Part shown: piece after piece, positions 1 to 10,803 of the stretch
Numbering within the stretch: position 1 is the first letter of the stretch
Layout of the letters: every line of letters starts with the position of its first letter
From: Liolophura sinensis
Taxonomy: Eukaryota > Mollusca > Polyplacophora > Chitonida > Chitonidae
Length of the DNA: 64,000 nucleotides
Direction: 5' to 3'
Assembly (NCBI RefSeq): GCF_032854445.1
Contig: NC_088296.1
Location: 3,121,246-3,185,245, forward strand
Translations under genes and position numbers: made by a program
Notes under the pieces: generated by a model
What the model saw: only the letters and a program-made list of their open reading frames with translations
Told to the model about the DNA's origin: nothing
The model's database searches: none

Positions 1-39
1 CACATAGCAACTCCAGTCAGATTCCATGATCACCATCTC
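1..39 (-). CDS. Weak candidate: start of an exon cut by the left window edge
   Basis: On the minus strand a modest acceptor (TTTTGTCATTGCTATAG) is followed by GAGATGGTGATCATGG and further sequence that is open only in phase 0, reading EMVIMESDWSCYV before the window ends. Phase 0 agrees with the ends of exon 3 and of the His-rich candidate. With only 13 codons visible this is suggestive and no more; the same stretch could be intron. Confidence 0.2.
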
Positions 40-1292
40 CTATAGCAATGACAAAATGCATCTTCGTCCGCACCAAGGACTGCAGGTGGCCCGCTACCTG
101 AGGAGCTGATGCTGACGAGGCAGGTGTCTGCTCAGGTACGGCAAACAGCAGAGTGCACAGATGGGCTCTAGGCTCAAGTGTGAGGGAATGTGCTGCAGTT
201 TTCAGGTGAACTCGTCAACAGTTGAACTTGTACAGACCTGTATCAAAACTACCTTGCAGAGTGCAATGTAAACAGATAAAACAGATGAATTTCGCAATCA
301 GAGAGTTAAAAGTCTGTGGATGCACACCTGTGCCAAACGCAGCTAAATTTGTCTGATACTGGATGAAATGTTAGGATGCAAACTTTGTCATTCAGGTGAA
401 AAGTAATGGTTGAGATGCATATATACAATCTACGTGCACTGGTCTATGCATGGGACCAAGTGTGCTAAATCAAGCTTCTAGACATATGTAAGTGAAATGC
501 TCACTTCATTTGATTAAAGCAAACTATGGACCAAATTGGCTGATCTTACGGGATTTCCAATCTCTAACACCAAAACCTGAAACACGTACATTTCTACAGG
601 TCAAAGGGAATAGTTTTTCATTTAATTCATGGAAACAAAAAACATTCAAATTTTTTCCAAAATTATTCACGTGATTTTCAAAGATGCTGTCAGGCCCTAA
701 ATCTGATGCTGGCACATATTTTATATTCACGGTTTTAACCAGGTCAATGTTATTGCCCTTCGCACTTCTGTAACTCTGTAATTTATCCAAATTTACAACA
801 TCTGGATAAATTCTCAAGTTTCACTTTTGAATGACATCTTCACTGCTAACTGAAGTTCATTGAAGGTCTGCATATCAACGATAAAAACTTGCTTTTAGTT
901 ACACAAGCATACCTTTAACAAACTTTGGGCAAGTTAATCAAGCATGCAAATTAGTCCGATTACCTGCTGCACTGACACATTAATGGCACATATCACATAG
1001 CTCTATTTAATACATATAATTAAAGGTGTACTTTCCAGAAAAGAAGCCTGGACATCTTTGTCTTGAATAACCTTTGACTTCAAGTGATTCGGACAAAAAC
1101 AAGATAGACAGCAACCTGAATGACCGTTAAATTTACTTTTGTCATCATTCAAAAAGCAGGTAAATCTCCATGTATGATGCAGTTGTTAACTATCAAACTG
1201 GACTATGGTAAAACAAAAAACAAAAAAAAAACTTCCACAGCAAGACAACTGCTTGCAGATCTAGCTAATCCCACTGTTCTGTCTTAAATATT
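40..1292. other. Intronic stretch, no recognised feature
   Basis: AT-rich, with scattered stop codons in all frames. Nothing here was recognised as a gene or repeat family. Confidence 0.5.
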
Positions 1293-1487
1293 GAGTGAGT
1301 GAATGAGTGAGTGCTTGGGGTTTAAAGTTGTACTTAACAGTTTTTCAGTCATATGACAACGAAGGAATCCTTAGAGTGCATGTAATGTACCTCCTTGTTG
1401 CAGGATGGATTTCTACTGCCCTTTTCTCTAGTACTGCTTCACCAGGACTGACCCGAAGCTGACGCTTTACCAACTGTGCCATCATGG
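1293..1487 (+). repeat. Dispersed element with GAGTGAGTG start and CTTGGGGTTTAA motif
   Basis: It begins with GAGTGAGTGAATGAGTGAG, then GTGCTTGGGGTTTAAAG, GTCATATGACAACGAAGGAA and a conserved-looking body to about 1487. I recognise this layout as a widespread molluscan interspersed repeat, probably non-autonomous. Fragments of its start recur at about 11010 and, inverted, at 43404-43427; the 32-bp array at 8349-8712 carries the same motif. No coding capacity. Confidence 0.55.
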
Positions 1488-2790
1488 TTGTTGTCTTAAA
1501 TATTTAATACCTCAAAAATAGAGAAAAAGATAATCAAATCACATTGGCCTCGAAAGTTTCTGACAGACATGTTGTTTGCACAGAGCCAACACTTTCTGTA
1601 CAATGCCAATTCTGCTCTAACCAAACAAAAAACAAGCAAAAACCAACATTTACTTGGTTTGTAACTGTTTCTTGTTATCTGTGACAATAAATATTTCTAG
1701 AAGTCAGCCTGTCAAATATTTGACATATGATGTTCCCTTAGCCTTGGTGTAAAATGACATGAAGGCTGAAGGCATTATGCTGTGTAGATTGATAAAATTA
1801 TATTTCTTGTGAAGCCCTGAAATCGGCCGATCCGACCAATGTAGATTTGTCTCTAAAATCAAATTTAAAATATGCCAAATTTGCACATGCAAAAAGATTA
1901 AGGAATCAGAGTACATGTAAGTGCATATCTGTAACAAAACTTCACACTGAGGGATGCACCACTCTTTGTTCTCACCTTGTCCAGGTATGTCAGATCGCTC
2001 AGGTAAGATGATTGATGTTTGACCTGTACTAAGCATATCCGATTACTCACAGATGATTATTTCATAATTAACAGGTACACACCTACAGCATCTCTCCAGG
2101 GGTATGGCTTTATAAGGCATTATCATCCTGCCACCATATCAGCTGAGGCTATCAGGCGACTCACGGCCGGTCATGGGTCACCTCAACATTACGTCAATGA
2201 CACAGAATATCCAGGTAATTGCACTAATAATAAAATCCTTGTTATATTAAGGTAATATTAATGGTTCTTTCCCCCCTAAATTGGACCAAGTCACCCGTCA
2301 AGCATGTGAAACACACGAGACAGGCACTGGGTCACTTAATCCTCACGTCAGTTACAATGGCTATACATGAACTAATAAAAACACCCTTGTTACATCTCGG
2401 TCATATCAAAGCCTTATTCAAGACATGGCCAATCTGTCTTTGTCAAAACTGCTGAATCAGCAAAGCTATTTCTACACCATGTCAGGTGTTCACTGGGTCA
2501 AGCCCCAGTTACATCACCACCAGGTAATGCATATACGGAAAAACTAAGAATTTTTTTTTCAAATTTGTCACAGCGAGAGTATTTTTAAACATCCTGAACT
2601 ACTTAAAGGATTAAACTACAGTGGAGATGATATATTTGTCTTCATATGTAACTTTTCATGTACTTGACGTGCAAAGTTGAGAGAACTGAATTACCCTACA
2701 TGTACTTATGTACATCAGTACATGTTGCTACATACCCTAATTCTACAACCCTTTTAACTGACTCTGCACCCCATATTTTGAAACATTCTG
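1488..2790. other. Intronic stretch, no recognised feature
   Basis: Short open stretches here have no protein-like composition, and no repeat family was identified. Confidence 0.5.
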
Positions 2791-2794
2791 ACAA

Positions 2795-3010
2795 AATATT
2801 ATTTTCGACACTGAAACTTACAATTTTCCAACAGAACATGATCCCATGTTCCAAGCAAACTGCAAAGTACCTTTCTAAAATCAGCAGATCTCTTAGATCC
2901 AGGGAAAATGAACACGTTAGTCATGGACAAAAGTTAAGGTCATTTAAGGTAATGGTGTTCATAAATTCCAGTGAAAAAAGTGCTCTATAGGTCGAAAAGA
3001 TAGGTTGATG
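2795..3010 (-). repeat. MITE-like family C copy followed by a fragment of family A
   Basis: The part to about 2955 matches the other family C copies (for example 60292-60498): GAAACTTACAATTTTCCAAC, TGTTCCAAGCAAACTGC and the terminal GTCATTTAAGGTA. It runs directly into a short match to the end of family A (GTGAAAAAAGTGCTCTATAG). The junction suggests one element inserted beside or into another. Confidence 0.55.
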
Positions 3011-4275
3011 ATTTACATTTTACCCATTAAAATCAAAGAGCTTAGCTTGTCCCCCAGGGTACCTGAAATAACTAGCCCTGTCCCACTTTGCATGGTAATT
3101 GACAAAAACCTCCTGGCTTCAACCCTCCCTGAACTATATAAAAGTGCTGGTTTTGAAACTGGAACCTGATCTGTCAGGCATCAATCAGCTGTGACAAGAC
3201 CAAAACTTTACCCTACGCCCTCAAAGTGAATGTTCTGCAACATTGGAGGAATCTTATCTCATCTGGGCAGATAATGTTATAATTTTTGTGAATTTCATAC
3301 CTGAACGATACGTTTTAGTCTTCAAAATCTTTGAAATTATCTTTTCAAAATGTATCCAAAGTTAACCCTTAATTGCCAAACTTTCTAAGGATTTTGGGTA
3401 CAAGCACTTTTAACTCGGGTCAGAGAGTGTCTGTTTCTATCATACACAAGGCACCAGCTGTTCACCAGGGCTAAACTCAGATGACAGCATCCTCATTACA
3501 GGTAAGTTTCCAGGTGAGAAGGGCTTGACGACCTTTTTTTCACCTGGATGGACATTCCAGCTCTGGTCAACATCCCCAGTACCGGCCAACAACACGTTTC
3601 CGTGGCGATTAAGCCTTACCCTAAAGCTGTTGGTAAACAACAGAGTTTCGACACGCGCCTGGGTAAAGGATAAGGGATTTAAGCATGGACACCAGGGGAT
3701 GAAGTGTAGCTAGGATTACACATGGGATGGTTGGATCAATGGACGGGGACGAGAGACTTATAGGCTTACCTTCAGCATGACTGACCCTTCCCTGACCAGG
3801 TTAAAACAAGCAGGTTGCTAAAATATGATGTCCCACCATGAAAAATATGGTGACTGTAATGGAAATGTACAAGGACACTCCTCATGTTGATGTATTTTCA
3901 TAATGCTGCCTCAGTTAAATGATATGCCAAAGACACCAGACATAGTGTCCCACAATGGATTATCCCAATGGCACATGTTCTAGAGCAAGACATTAACTAC
4001 AATAAAGTGCACCTAGGGAAAAAAAAGTACACTCTGCGAATCTTTTCATGCAAGACATATAGCCATAGTCGTGCACTCTATTACAGACTGAGCACTCTGT
4101 CTTTACAGGGCATAATCTGTGTACCCAAAGGTATACCCCATGGTTCAATATTTGTACCCATTCGCAATGGGGGACCGATTTACCAAAATATACACCTTTC
4201 AAATATCCACAATTCTGTTTTATTTTGCAACAGTGGGGTTACATTTAACATGTAAATTGAGAAGTGAGGGTATGC
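3011..4275. other. Intronic stretch, no recognised feature
   Basis: No exon-like or repeat-like signal was recognised. An open stretch on the minus strand near 3440-3640 has no protein-like features. Confidence 0.45.
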
Positions 4276-4277
4276 GG

Positions 4278-4473
4278 CAAGCATTATGGTGGGAGGAAAT
4301 TGGGCAGAGCCAAGGGGAAATCCATGACCATCCGCAGGTTGCTGGCAGAACTTCAACGTGCGGCCTGGGAGAAAGCCAGCTAGACTTCAACTCACAGCGA
4401 CTGCATTGGTGAGAGGCTCCCGGGTAATTACGCTGTGCTAGTGCGCTAACCAACTGAGCCACGGAGGCCCCTA
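4278..4473 (-). mobile_element. tRNA-derived SINE, tail-truncated copy
   Basis: The tRNA-like head is at the right end: on the minus strand GGGGCCTCCGTGGCTCAGTT, then the B-box-like GTGAGTT and the conserved middle (TTTCCTCCCACCATAATGCT inverted here). The AT-rich tail found in complete copies (see 58254-58521) is missing at the left end. Non-autonomous; it would need a LINE for mobilisation. Confidence 0.8.
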
Positions 4474-4684
4474 CGCAACAAAGTTTGACTCCAAATCAAA
4501 TTAAAAGGGAGCATATAAATCAGAATGTGAAAAAGTTGAAGAATAAGGCCAATAAAATTATACTTTTTGTGAAGCTCTGGAGTTGGTCAGCTCAAGCAAT
4601 ACAGTTTAGGATCCAAATCAAATTTCAAACATGTATGTGAAGAAGTTGAAGATTAAGGGTACTATATTTTTTATACCTCACAAT

Positions 4685-4702
4685 GAATGAATGAATGAAT
4701 AT
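4685..4702. repeat. GAAT microsatellite
   Basis: Four GAAT-type units in tandem (AATGAATGAATGAATGAA). Confidence 0.8.
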
Positions 4703-4861
4703 GGTTTAACTAACCCCATATCACATGCCTCTCAAGAAAACCTTCTCTTAATCCTTAATGAAGACAGTAATTAGCTTTCTCTTGCCTTTTCCTGGCAGAA
4801 TTGTAAGCTTAAACAATTCCTTAACTGGCAGCCTCTGACACCACCAACCTAACATACACAT

Positions 4862-5095
4862 TAAATAAACTAAAATTTTGCCCACAATAGTACATTTCTA
4901 GAGGCAAACAAATGTCACAAAACATTATTTTTGATGCTGAAACTTACAATATTTTCCCATAGATTATAATCACATCATGTGCCAAACAAACCTCAAAATA
5001 CTTATCTAAAATCAACAGAACTCTCAGAATCAGGACAAATGGGCAAGTTAGTCTTGGACAAAATCTATAGACATTTAGGGTATGTTAGTGTACCA
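4862..5095 (-). repeat. MITE-like family C copy
   Basis: It matches other family C copies in order: CATTTCTAGAGGCAAACAAA, GCTGAAACTTACAATATTTT, GCCAAACAAACCTCAAAATA, CAGAATCAGGACAAATGGGC and a terminal GACATTTAGGGTA. Length is about 230 bp with no coding capacity. Confidence 0.65.
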
Positions 5096-5435
5096 AGGCA
5101 CACACCAAGGGAGGTAAATCCTTTCACTGGTAAAAGAATGATCTTCAATGATGTGGGAGAGTTACTGCCCCTTGAAAAATGTGATAACAATTTCAGAGAA
5201 TTTGTGTACTTTCATGTACATGTACATTGTGAAATCATTTAAAGTCTCACAGTACAAAATAGCCACTTCTGCTTTTCTCTGCACAGAAAACCAAAATCAC
5301 ATACCGGACCAAAAACTATGACATGATTTTTGGATAAAGTGCTAATGAATCAGGTAAACAAGGCTCATGTTGAGCCAAAACCCTCTCATTAACAGACAGT
5401 CTGTTCATTTGAATGAGGATCAAAACAGTACTGAC

Positions 5436-5540
5436 CTTTGACCTGTGATGATGGTGGTGATGGTGACGACCTTTGGTGCTATGGCGATGAACTCTGTAAC
5501 TAGGTTTACGTTTCTTGATGCTCCCTAATCGACGAGCCAT
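5436..5540 (-). CDS. Candidate short exon: basic and His-rich, possible alternative first exon
   Basis: An ATG in good context (TTACCATGG) opens 35 codons: a basic stretch (MARRLGSIKKRKPSYRVHRH) followed by GRHHHHHHHRSK, ending exactly at a plausible donor AAG/GTCAGT in phase 0. Phase 0 is also the phase in which exon 3 ends and in which the left-edge candidate is open, so it could be an alternative first exon of the same gene. If instead it is internal, the only fitting acceptor is a poor TTTTGAG just upstream of the ATG. Basic and His-rich composition with little low-complexity DNA except the CAC/CAT run favours coding, but a chance open stretch is possible. Confidence 0.35.
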
Positions 5541-6690
5541 GGTAACCAAAATCTCAAAATGGGCAGTTGTCAAAAATTCTACTGCTTTTAACTGCTCAAA
5601 TTGGTTTGCCACAAAACAAACTAGTGACAAGTCTGAAAATTCTGCACAAATTCTTTCAAATTATGAAAACAGTGAGTTCCTCAAATATTCTCACTTGATG
5701 CTCAATGATCCTCAGAATTTAATTTCAATGAATTCCTCTGACAAATATATTCTTTGACTTTGGAAAAAACAGGTCATTAGACAAATTTTTCACTCCTCCA
5801 GAATGCCAGAGAGAAAACCACTTCCTCTACTTTCCCTTGATGAGCTGAGGCACAAATGCTAAAATCTCAAGGTTAAAAAAAAAAACCCACACAATCCCGT
5901 CCTCATAGGAATCCTAGAAACTTGGGTTTCCTCGCTATAAATCCTAGAACGGAAACAATCCGATCTTTGATGCCAACAACAAAGTCAGTTGGTGTTCACT
6001 GCTCGAATGTTATTCTTCCAAGTTTTGGGTTTCCTTGAAAATTTCTGCAAAAACCTCTTATTCAAATCTCCACAAGGCAGAAGAGCTGACCAATTCACAT
6101 CCCAGGCCAGGGATTATAACAACCCTGTCAATTCTGAACCAATTAGCCCTGTGTCTGTGTTGTCCCAAGCAGACTCCCAGCAACAAGTGATGCTGGCAGA
6201 TTCTGGACCTGACAGAGAGCAGCCCCCTGAAACTTGACACTGTGGGGGTCAAAGGGGGAGACAGAAACAGAGAGACCATGTTGTGGTGAGAGGAAAGCAG
6301 TTTGTGAGGGGGGGTGAGTCGGATCATGTCACAAACAACACAAACCCCATCTATTGTCTGTGATCACAAAACACTGCTGTAAATCCCTGAATGTTTTCAA
6401 AGTTTTAGCCAGCCTGATTATTTATAGAGGTTTATGGCCACCACCAAAGGTGGTTAGAAAACCACAAAACAGCACATAACACAAATCTGCTTCTACAATG
6501 ACAATGACTACGATGAGTTCCTCTCTGGTCCCCAGCAGTGACAAACACTATTGTAGTGATGTAAACACCAATATAAATTACCCGTAACAAACATTTGAGA
6601 AAAATATGCTATAAGTTTATTTTTGAACACAGAAAGACACAGAGAAAACACAAAAATGTTGCATTTCTTTCCCATTTTTTTAGAAAGGTA
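5541..6690. other. Intronic stretch, no recognised feature
   Basis: No repeats or exons were recognised. Open stretches around 5989-6327 lack protein-like composition and splice signals that I trust. Confidence 0.45.
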
Positions 6691-6698
6691 AACATACG

Positions 6699-6920
6699 TT
6701 TACAGTGTGACTGTGTATCTCATAGTGTGCCTGTAATTTGCAGTTTGATTGTTATTCGAAGTGTGACTGTGTAACTCACAGTGTGACAGTGTAATTCGCA
6801 GTGCGCCTGTAATTCATGGTGTGACTGTACTTTGCAGTGTGACTGTGTAATTCGCAGTGCGCCTGTAATTCATGGTGTGACTGTACTTTGCAGTGTGACT
6901 GTAATTTGCAGTGTGACTGT
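6699..6920. repeat. Degenerate short-unit array leading into the 132-bp array
   Basis: About a dozen variants of an 18- to 20-base unit based on GTGTGACTGTAATTTGCA, with alternating AATTCGCAGTG and TTCATGG variants. The same unit forms part of each 132-bp unit that follows, so the larger repeat seems to have captured two or three of these. Confidence 0.75.
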
Positions 6921-7650
6921 GTACAGTCTGACATCAGCCAACATACAGAGGTATATTTTCTCACATCTCTATCTCGTCACAATATGATAAACAGACAGAG
7001 ACTGTTGTAACGGTGTAATTTGCAGTGTGACTGTAATTTGCAGTGTGTCTGTGTACAGTCTGACATCAGCCAACATACAGAGGTATATTTTCTCATATCT
7101 CTATCTCGTCACAACATGATAAACAGACAGGGACTGTTGTAACGGTGTAATTTGCAGTGTGACTGTAATTTGCAGTGTGTCTGTGTACAGTCTGACATCA
7201 GCCAACATACAGAGGTATATTTTCTCACATCTCTATCTCGTCACAATATGATAAACAGACTGTTGTAATGGTGTAATTTGCAGTGTGACTGTAATTTGCA
7301 GTGTGTCTGTGTACAGTCTGACATCAGCCAACATACAGAGGTATATTTTCTCACATCTCTATCTCGTCACAATATGATAAACAGACTGTTGTAACGGTGT
7401 AATTTGCAGTGTGACTGTAATTTGCAGTGTGTCTGTGTACAGTCTGACATCAGCTAACATACAGAGGTATATTTTCTCACATCTCTATCTCGTCACAATA
7501 TGATAAACAGACAGAGACTGTTGTAACGGTGTAATTTGCAGTGTGACTGTCATTTGCAGTGTGTCTGTGTACAGTCTGACATCAGCTAACATACAGAGGT
7601 ATATTTTCTCACATCTCTATCTCATCACAACATGATAAACAGACAGGGGC
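6921..7650. repeat. Minisatellite, 126/132-bp unit, about six copies
   Basis: The start word GTACAGTCTGACATCAGC recurs at 6921, 7053, 7185, 7311, 7437 and 7569, so spacing is 132, 132, 126, 126 and 132. The 126-bp units lack one internal 6-base piece near ACAGACAGAGACTG. Units are nearly identical, indicating recent amplification or gene conversion. Confidence 0.9.
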
Positions 7651-7985
7651 TGTTTCGGCTTTCCCTTTCTCACAGCCACTCAATCCTTCCTTGACAATCA
7701 AAAACTGGAGAATATTTTCTCTCAATGTAAAAAAAAACAGTGTCCTAACAACTAGCAGATCTAGGGTAGACCGCGGCTCTGGTTGAAGTAGTATATGTAT
7801 AGGTACAGTGATGTGATATACACATCTACAGTGCACTGGTACCGACTTCACAATGTACAAGCAATCCAGTACCAGACTCAACAATCCCCCGTTTCTTGGT
7901 AATTATACACAGATAAGGCAAATGAGGAAAAATACAACAAAGAAAACCAGATCAATTCTGAAAATAATATGCCCTCAAAATAACC

Positions 7986-8169
7986 CCACCATGAAATCTG
8001 CCACTGCAACATGTAAAGTACCTCTATAATGCCACCACGAAATCTGCCACTGCAACATGTAAAGTACCTCTATAATGCCACCACGAAATCTGCCACTGCA
8101 ACATGTAAAGTTCCTCTATAACCCCACCATGAAATCTGCCACTGCAACATGTAAAGTACCTCTGTAACC
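7986..8169. repeat. Minisatellite, 46-bp unit, four copies
   Basis: Copies begin CCACCATGAAATCTGCC or CCACCACGAAATCTGCC at 7986, 8032, 8078 and 8124. Confidence 0.9.
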
Positions 8170-8348
8170 TGGAAGAGACACATACTACATCAACCACAAT
8201 AAGCTTTGGCCAACACACAGTCCACATCCTCCGGTGTACAAAAAAAGATATGATGATGTTTTAAAACCACAGGAGCTGATATATTGTTCTAAAACTGCAT
8301 TTAGCCATTGCCCAGAAATTTCTGAGTATTCATGCACTACTGAGAATT

Positions 8349-8712
8349 CTAAAAGCTGGAACCTCAAGCAATCACTCACTCTAAAAGCTGGAACCCCAAG
8401 CACTCACTCACTCTAAAAGCTGAAACCCCAAGCACTCATTCACTCTAAAAGCTGGAACCCCAAGCACTCACTCACTCTAAAAGCTGGAACCCCAAGCACT
8501 CACTCACTCTAAAAGCTGAAACCCCAAGCAATCACTCACTCTAAAAGCTGGAACTCCAAGCACTATATCACTCTAAAAGCTGGAACCTCAAGTACTCACT
8601 CACTCTAAAAGCTGGAACCATAAGCACTCATTCACTCTAAAAGCTGGAACCTCAAGCACTCACTCACTCTAAAAGCTGGAACCTCAAGCACTCACTCACT
8701 CTAAAAGCTGGA
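8349..8712. repeat. Minisatellite, 32-bp unit, about eleven copies
   Basis: The unit is CTAAAAGCTGGAACCCCAAG followed by CACTCACTCACT. AACCCCAAGCACTCACTCAC is the inverted start of the GAGTGAGTG element at 1293, so the array appears to have grown from the end of such an element. Confidence 0.9.
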
Positions 8713-10382
8713 TGCACTCGGCCAGCAGATGAATAATTTGCAATTAAAGGACAAATTAAAGGACCTGAGTAATGACCTCTTTTGTCCTATGCAAAATGAA
8801 TACTGAAATTTGAGAAGGTTCACTAGTTACAAAGTGTGAGTTTTAGTATTCAAATCAACAAACTAATTCAAAATACTTCAAAAGCCTTTTTAATCCTTTC
8901 ATTTCACATTATCTTTTTACTTCATTTTCCCATCTTTATTTCTTTCCTTTTTTTTCCCCTAATAGTGGATCAGACTTACTCCCTCAGATGATACCCTTTC
9001 GGAATAATGTTTCAGCAAAACATAATTAATTATTCATAATAAAGATCTTTAATTCCATCCAAAACTATACTTTTTTCGTCTGAACTTTTAGAGCAAACAT
9101 ATTACATAAATTGAAATAAATTTAAATGATATATTTTCGTCAAACAAAAAGGTCTCAGGATAACAGGCATTCCAATGTTAACAATGAATCGATGGGTCAA
9201 AACAGACATTCATATACCGGTAGCTATGAGGACGTTTAGGTACAGGTCAATAATGGCAAGGCCAATTCCCAAAACGACGTCTAACACAAACCACCAAAGA
9301 ACTAAGAAAGTATCTGAAACTGTTTCAGATCAAAAAGAAATGACCAACAAGCAAGCTACACAGCTGACCCCCACTTTTCTGTATCAGTCTCTTGTATATG
9401 CCCCAGGGAGGGGCACAGGGTATCGCGTTACACCTCATTAAGGCTGAAACACTCCCTATTTTATGCTCAAGGCCTCTCATACAATAACAACCTGACCCAG
9501 GCTTTGGTCCACACAAATATCCCGGTGTCAGATTTTATCTGGAGCATGGAATTTTAACGAGTTCATTAAAGTTATTTCCATTCCTGGTCTAGACTGATAA
9601 CTTAAACTGTAACCACATGAAATGTGAAACACAAAACAGCTCAGAATATCTCCTTGGCTAATGCCACACCTTGATCCCAATGGGGATTTGGCATTACGCC
9701 GTGAATTAAATTGTTCCTAATAACACTTTGTCATGCACCTAAAGTTCAGCATTTTCCTGATGACAAATTGTGCTTGATCCTGACTGATCCATCTCTACAG
9801 GGCCGTTAAGAGTTTTAGAGTTGGACTGATTTTAACTTTAAAAAAAAAATTCACCGTTGGCATCAAAAGTATCATTTTAAGGCCTATATATTTTTCTCTT
9901 AGTGCATTTCTACACACCAAAATTTCGGTGAAATACAGTACACGGGAATGTCCATTAACCGCAATATTACAATGTTAATTCATATACTGGCTTAATTTCA
10001 AGAATACAACAAACTCACGCCCAGCTGTCCATTATCCCACAGGACATACTACAGAAGGAAATAACTTTGAGCAGGTCTGACACATTAAACACTTAGACTG
10101 ATGTTTAATAAGGATACACCCTTCTCTTCCAGAGTAAATTACTGTTTCGAGAATTGAAAGATTTAAATACCAGCTCTCCTCCGGGCATGCTGTAAGCAAA
10201 CACGAACTAGCTATTTTCACAATGATGCAGTCTAAGAAAGTTTGGCATGAAAATGTGGACCAGTCAGAAATTAAGTTTCTATCAACAGTGTAATTCAGAA
10301 TTCAAACAGCATATACTTGGAGATATATGTAAGAACAAAACTGTCCAGAAGCAATAACAAGACAGCCTGCTCTTCCACCCTG
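8713..10382. other. Intronic stretch, no recognised feature
   Basis: AT-rich with homopolymer runs. No exon, RNA or repeat family was identified. Confidence 0.45.
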
Positions 10383-10399
10383 CAATGTGAAAAACCTCA

Positions 10400-10566
10400 A
10401 CCATGCTCCCTGTCATAATTTTCATACAGAAATAATTCAACTGCCCAGTTTTATGATGCTTGCATCTTTAGTGACACAAACAAATCATTTTAGCATCATT
10501 TTCATAATAACTCCATTCATAAATTACACTGAAAAAAGTGCTTTAGAGGTTGAAAAGGCTGAAGAT
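10400..10566 (-). repeat. MITE-like family A copy (partial)
   Basis: On the minus strand it carries the family A words seen at 55508-55730: AAAGCACTTTTTTCAGTG, TTATGAAAATGATGCTAAAA, TTTGTGTCACTAAAGATGCA. One end is degenerate. Confidence 0.6.
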
Positions 10567-10775
10567 CTACAGAATATATACATGAATGCTGAGTTTGGAC
10601 TTGAGGTTTCTTTCTGTAGTGTTCTACTTCTCAAAGCCATTGTAGAATACTGTTAAGATCATGTCTGGCTGCTACGATATCTTACTGTTTTATTCTCGTA
10701 TATCTATATCTTATGTTGATTTTACACAGTCTTTATTTTGTGGCTTTGACTCCATACATTTGAAATTTAGTTCTC

Positions 10776-10803
10776 CTGATGATGGCAAAATAAGATGCCG
10801 AAA
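10776..10803 (+). other. Hammerhead-core-like motif CTGATGA...GCCGAAA
   Basis: CTGATGA and GAAA are separated by a possible GGC/GCC stem with a short loop, the arrangement of a hammerhead ribozyme core. Such motifs are known in the terminal repeats of Penelope-like retroelements. Stems I and III are not convincing here, so it could be a decayed copy or chance. Confidence 0.2.

Noticed and set aside
80-175. Alternative exon reading through CTGCAG/TCCTTGGTGCGG on the minus strand
   Set aside because: The frame following this acceptor ends in TGA within 21 codons and has no domain-like pattern.
3440-3640. 66-codon minus-strand open frame
   Set aside because: No splice sites in keeping with its frame and no recognisable domain.
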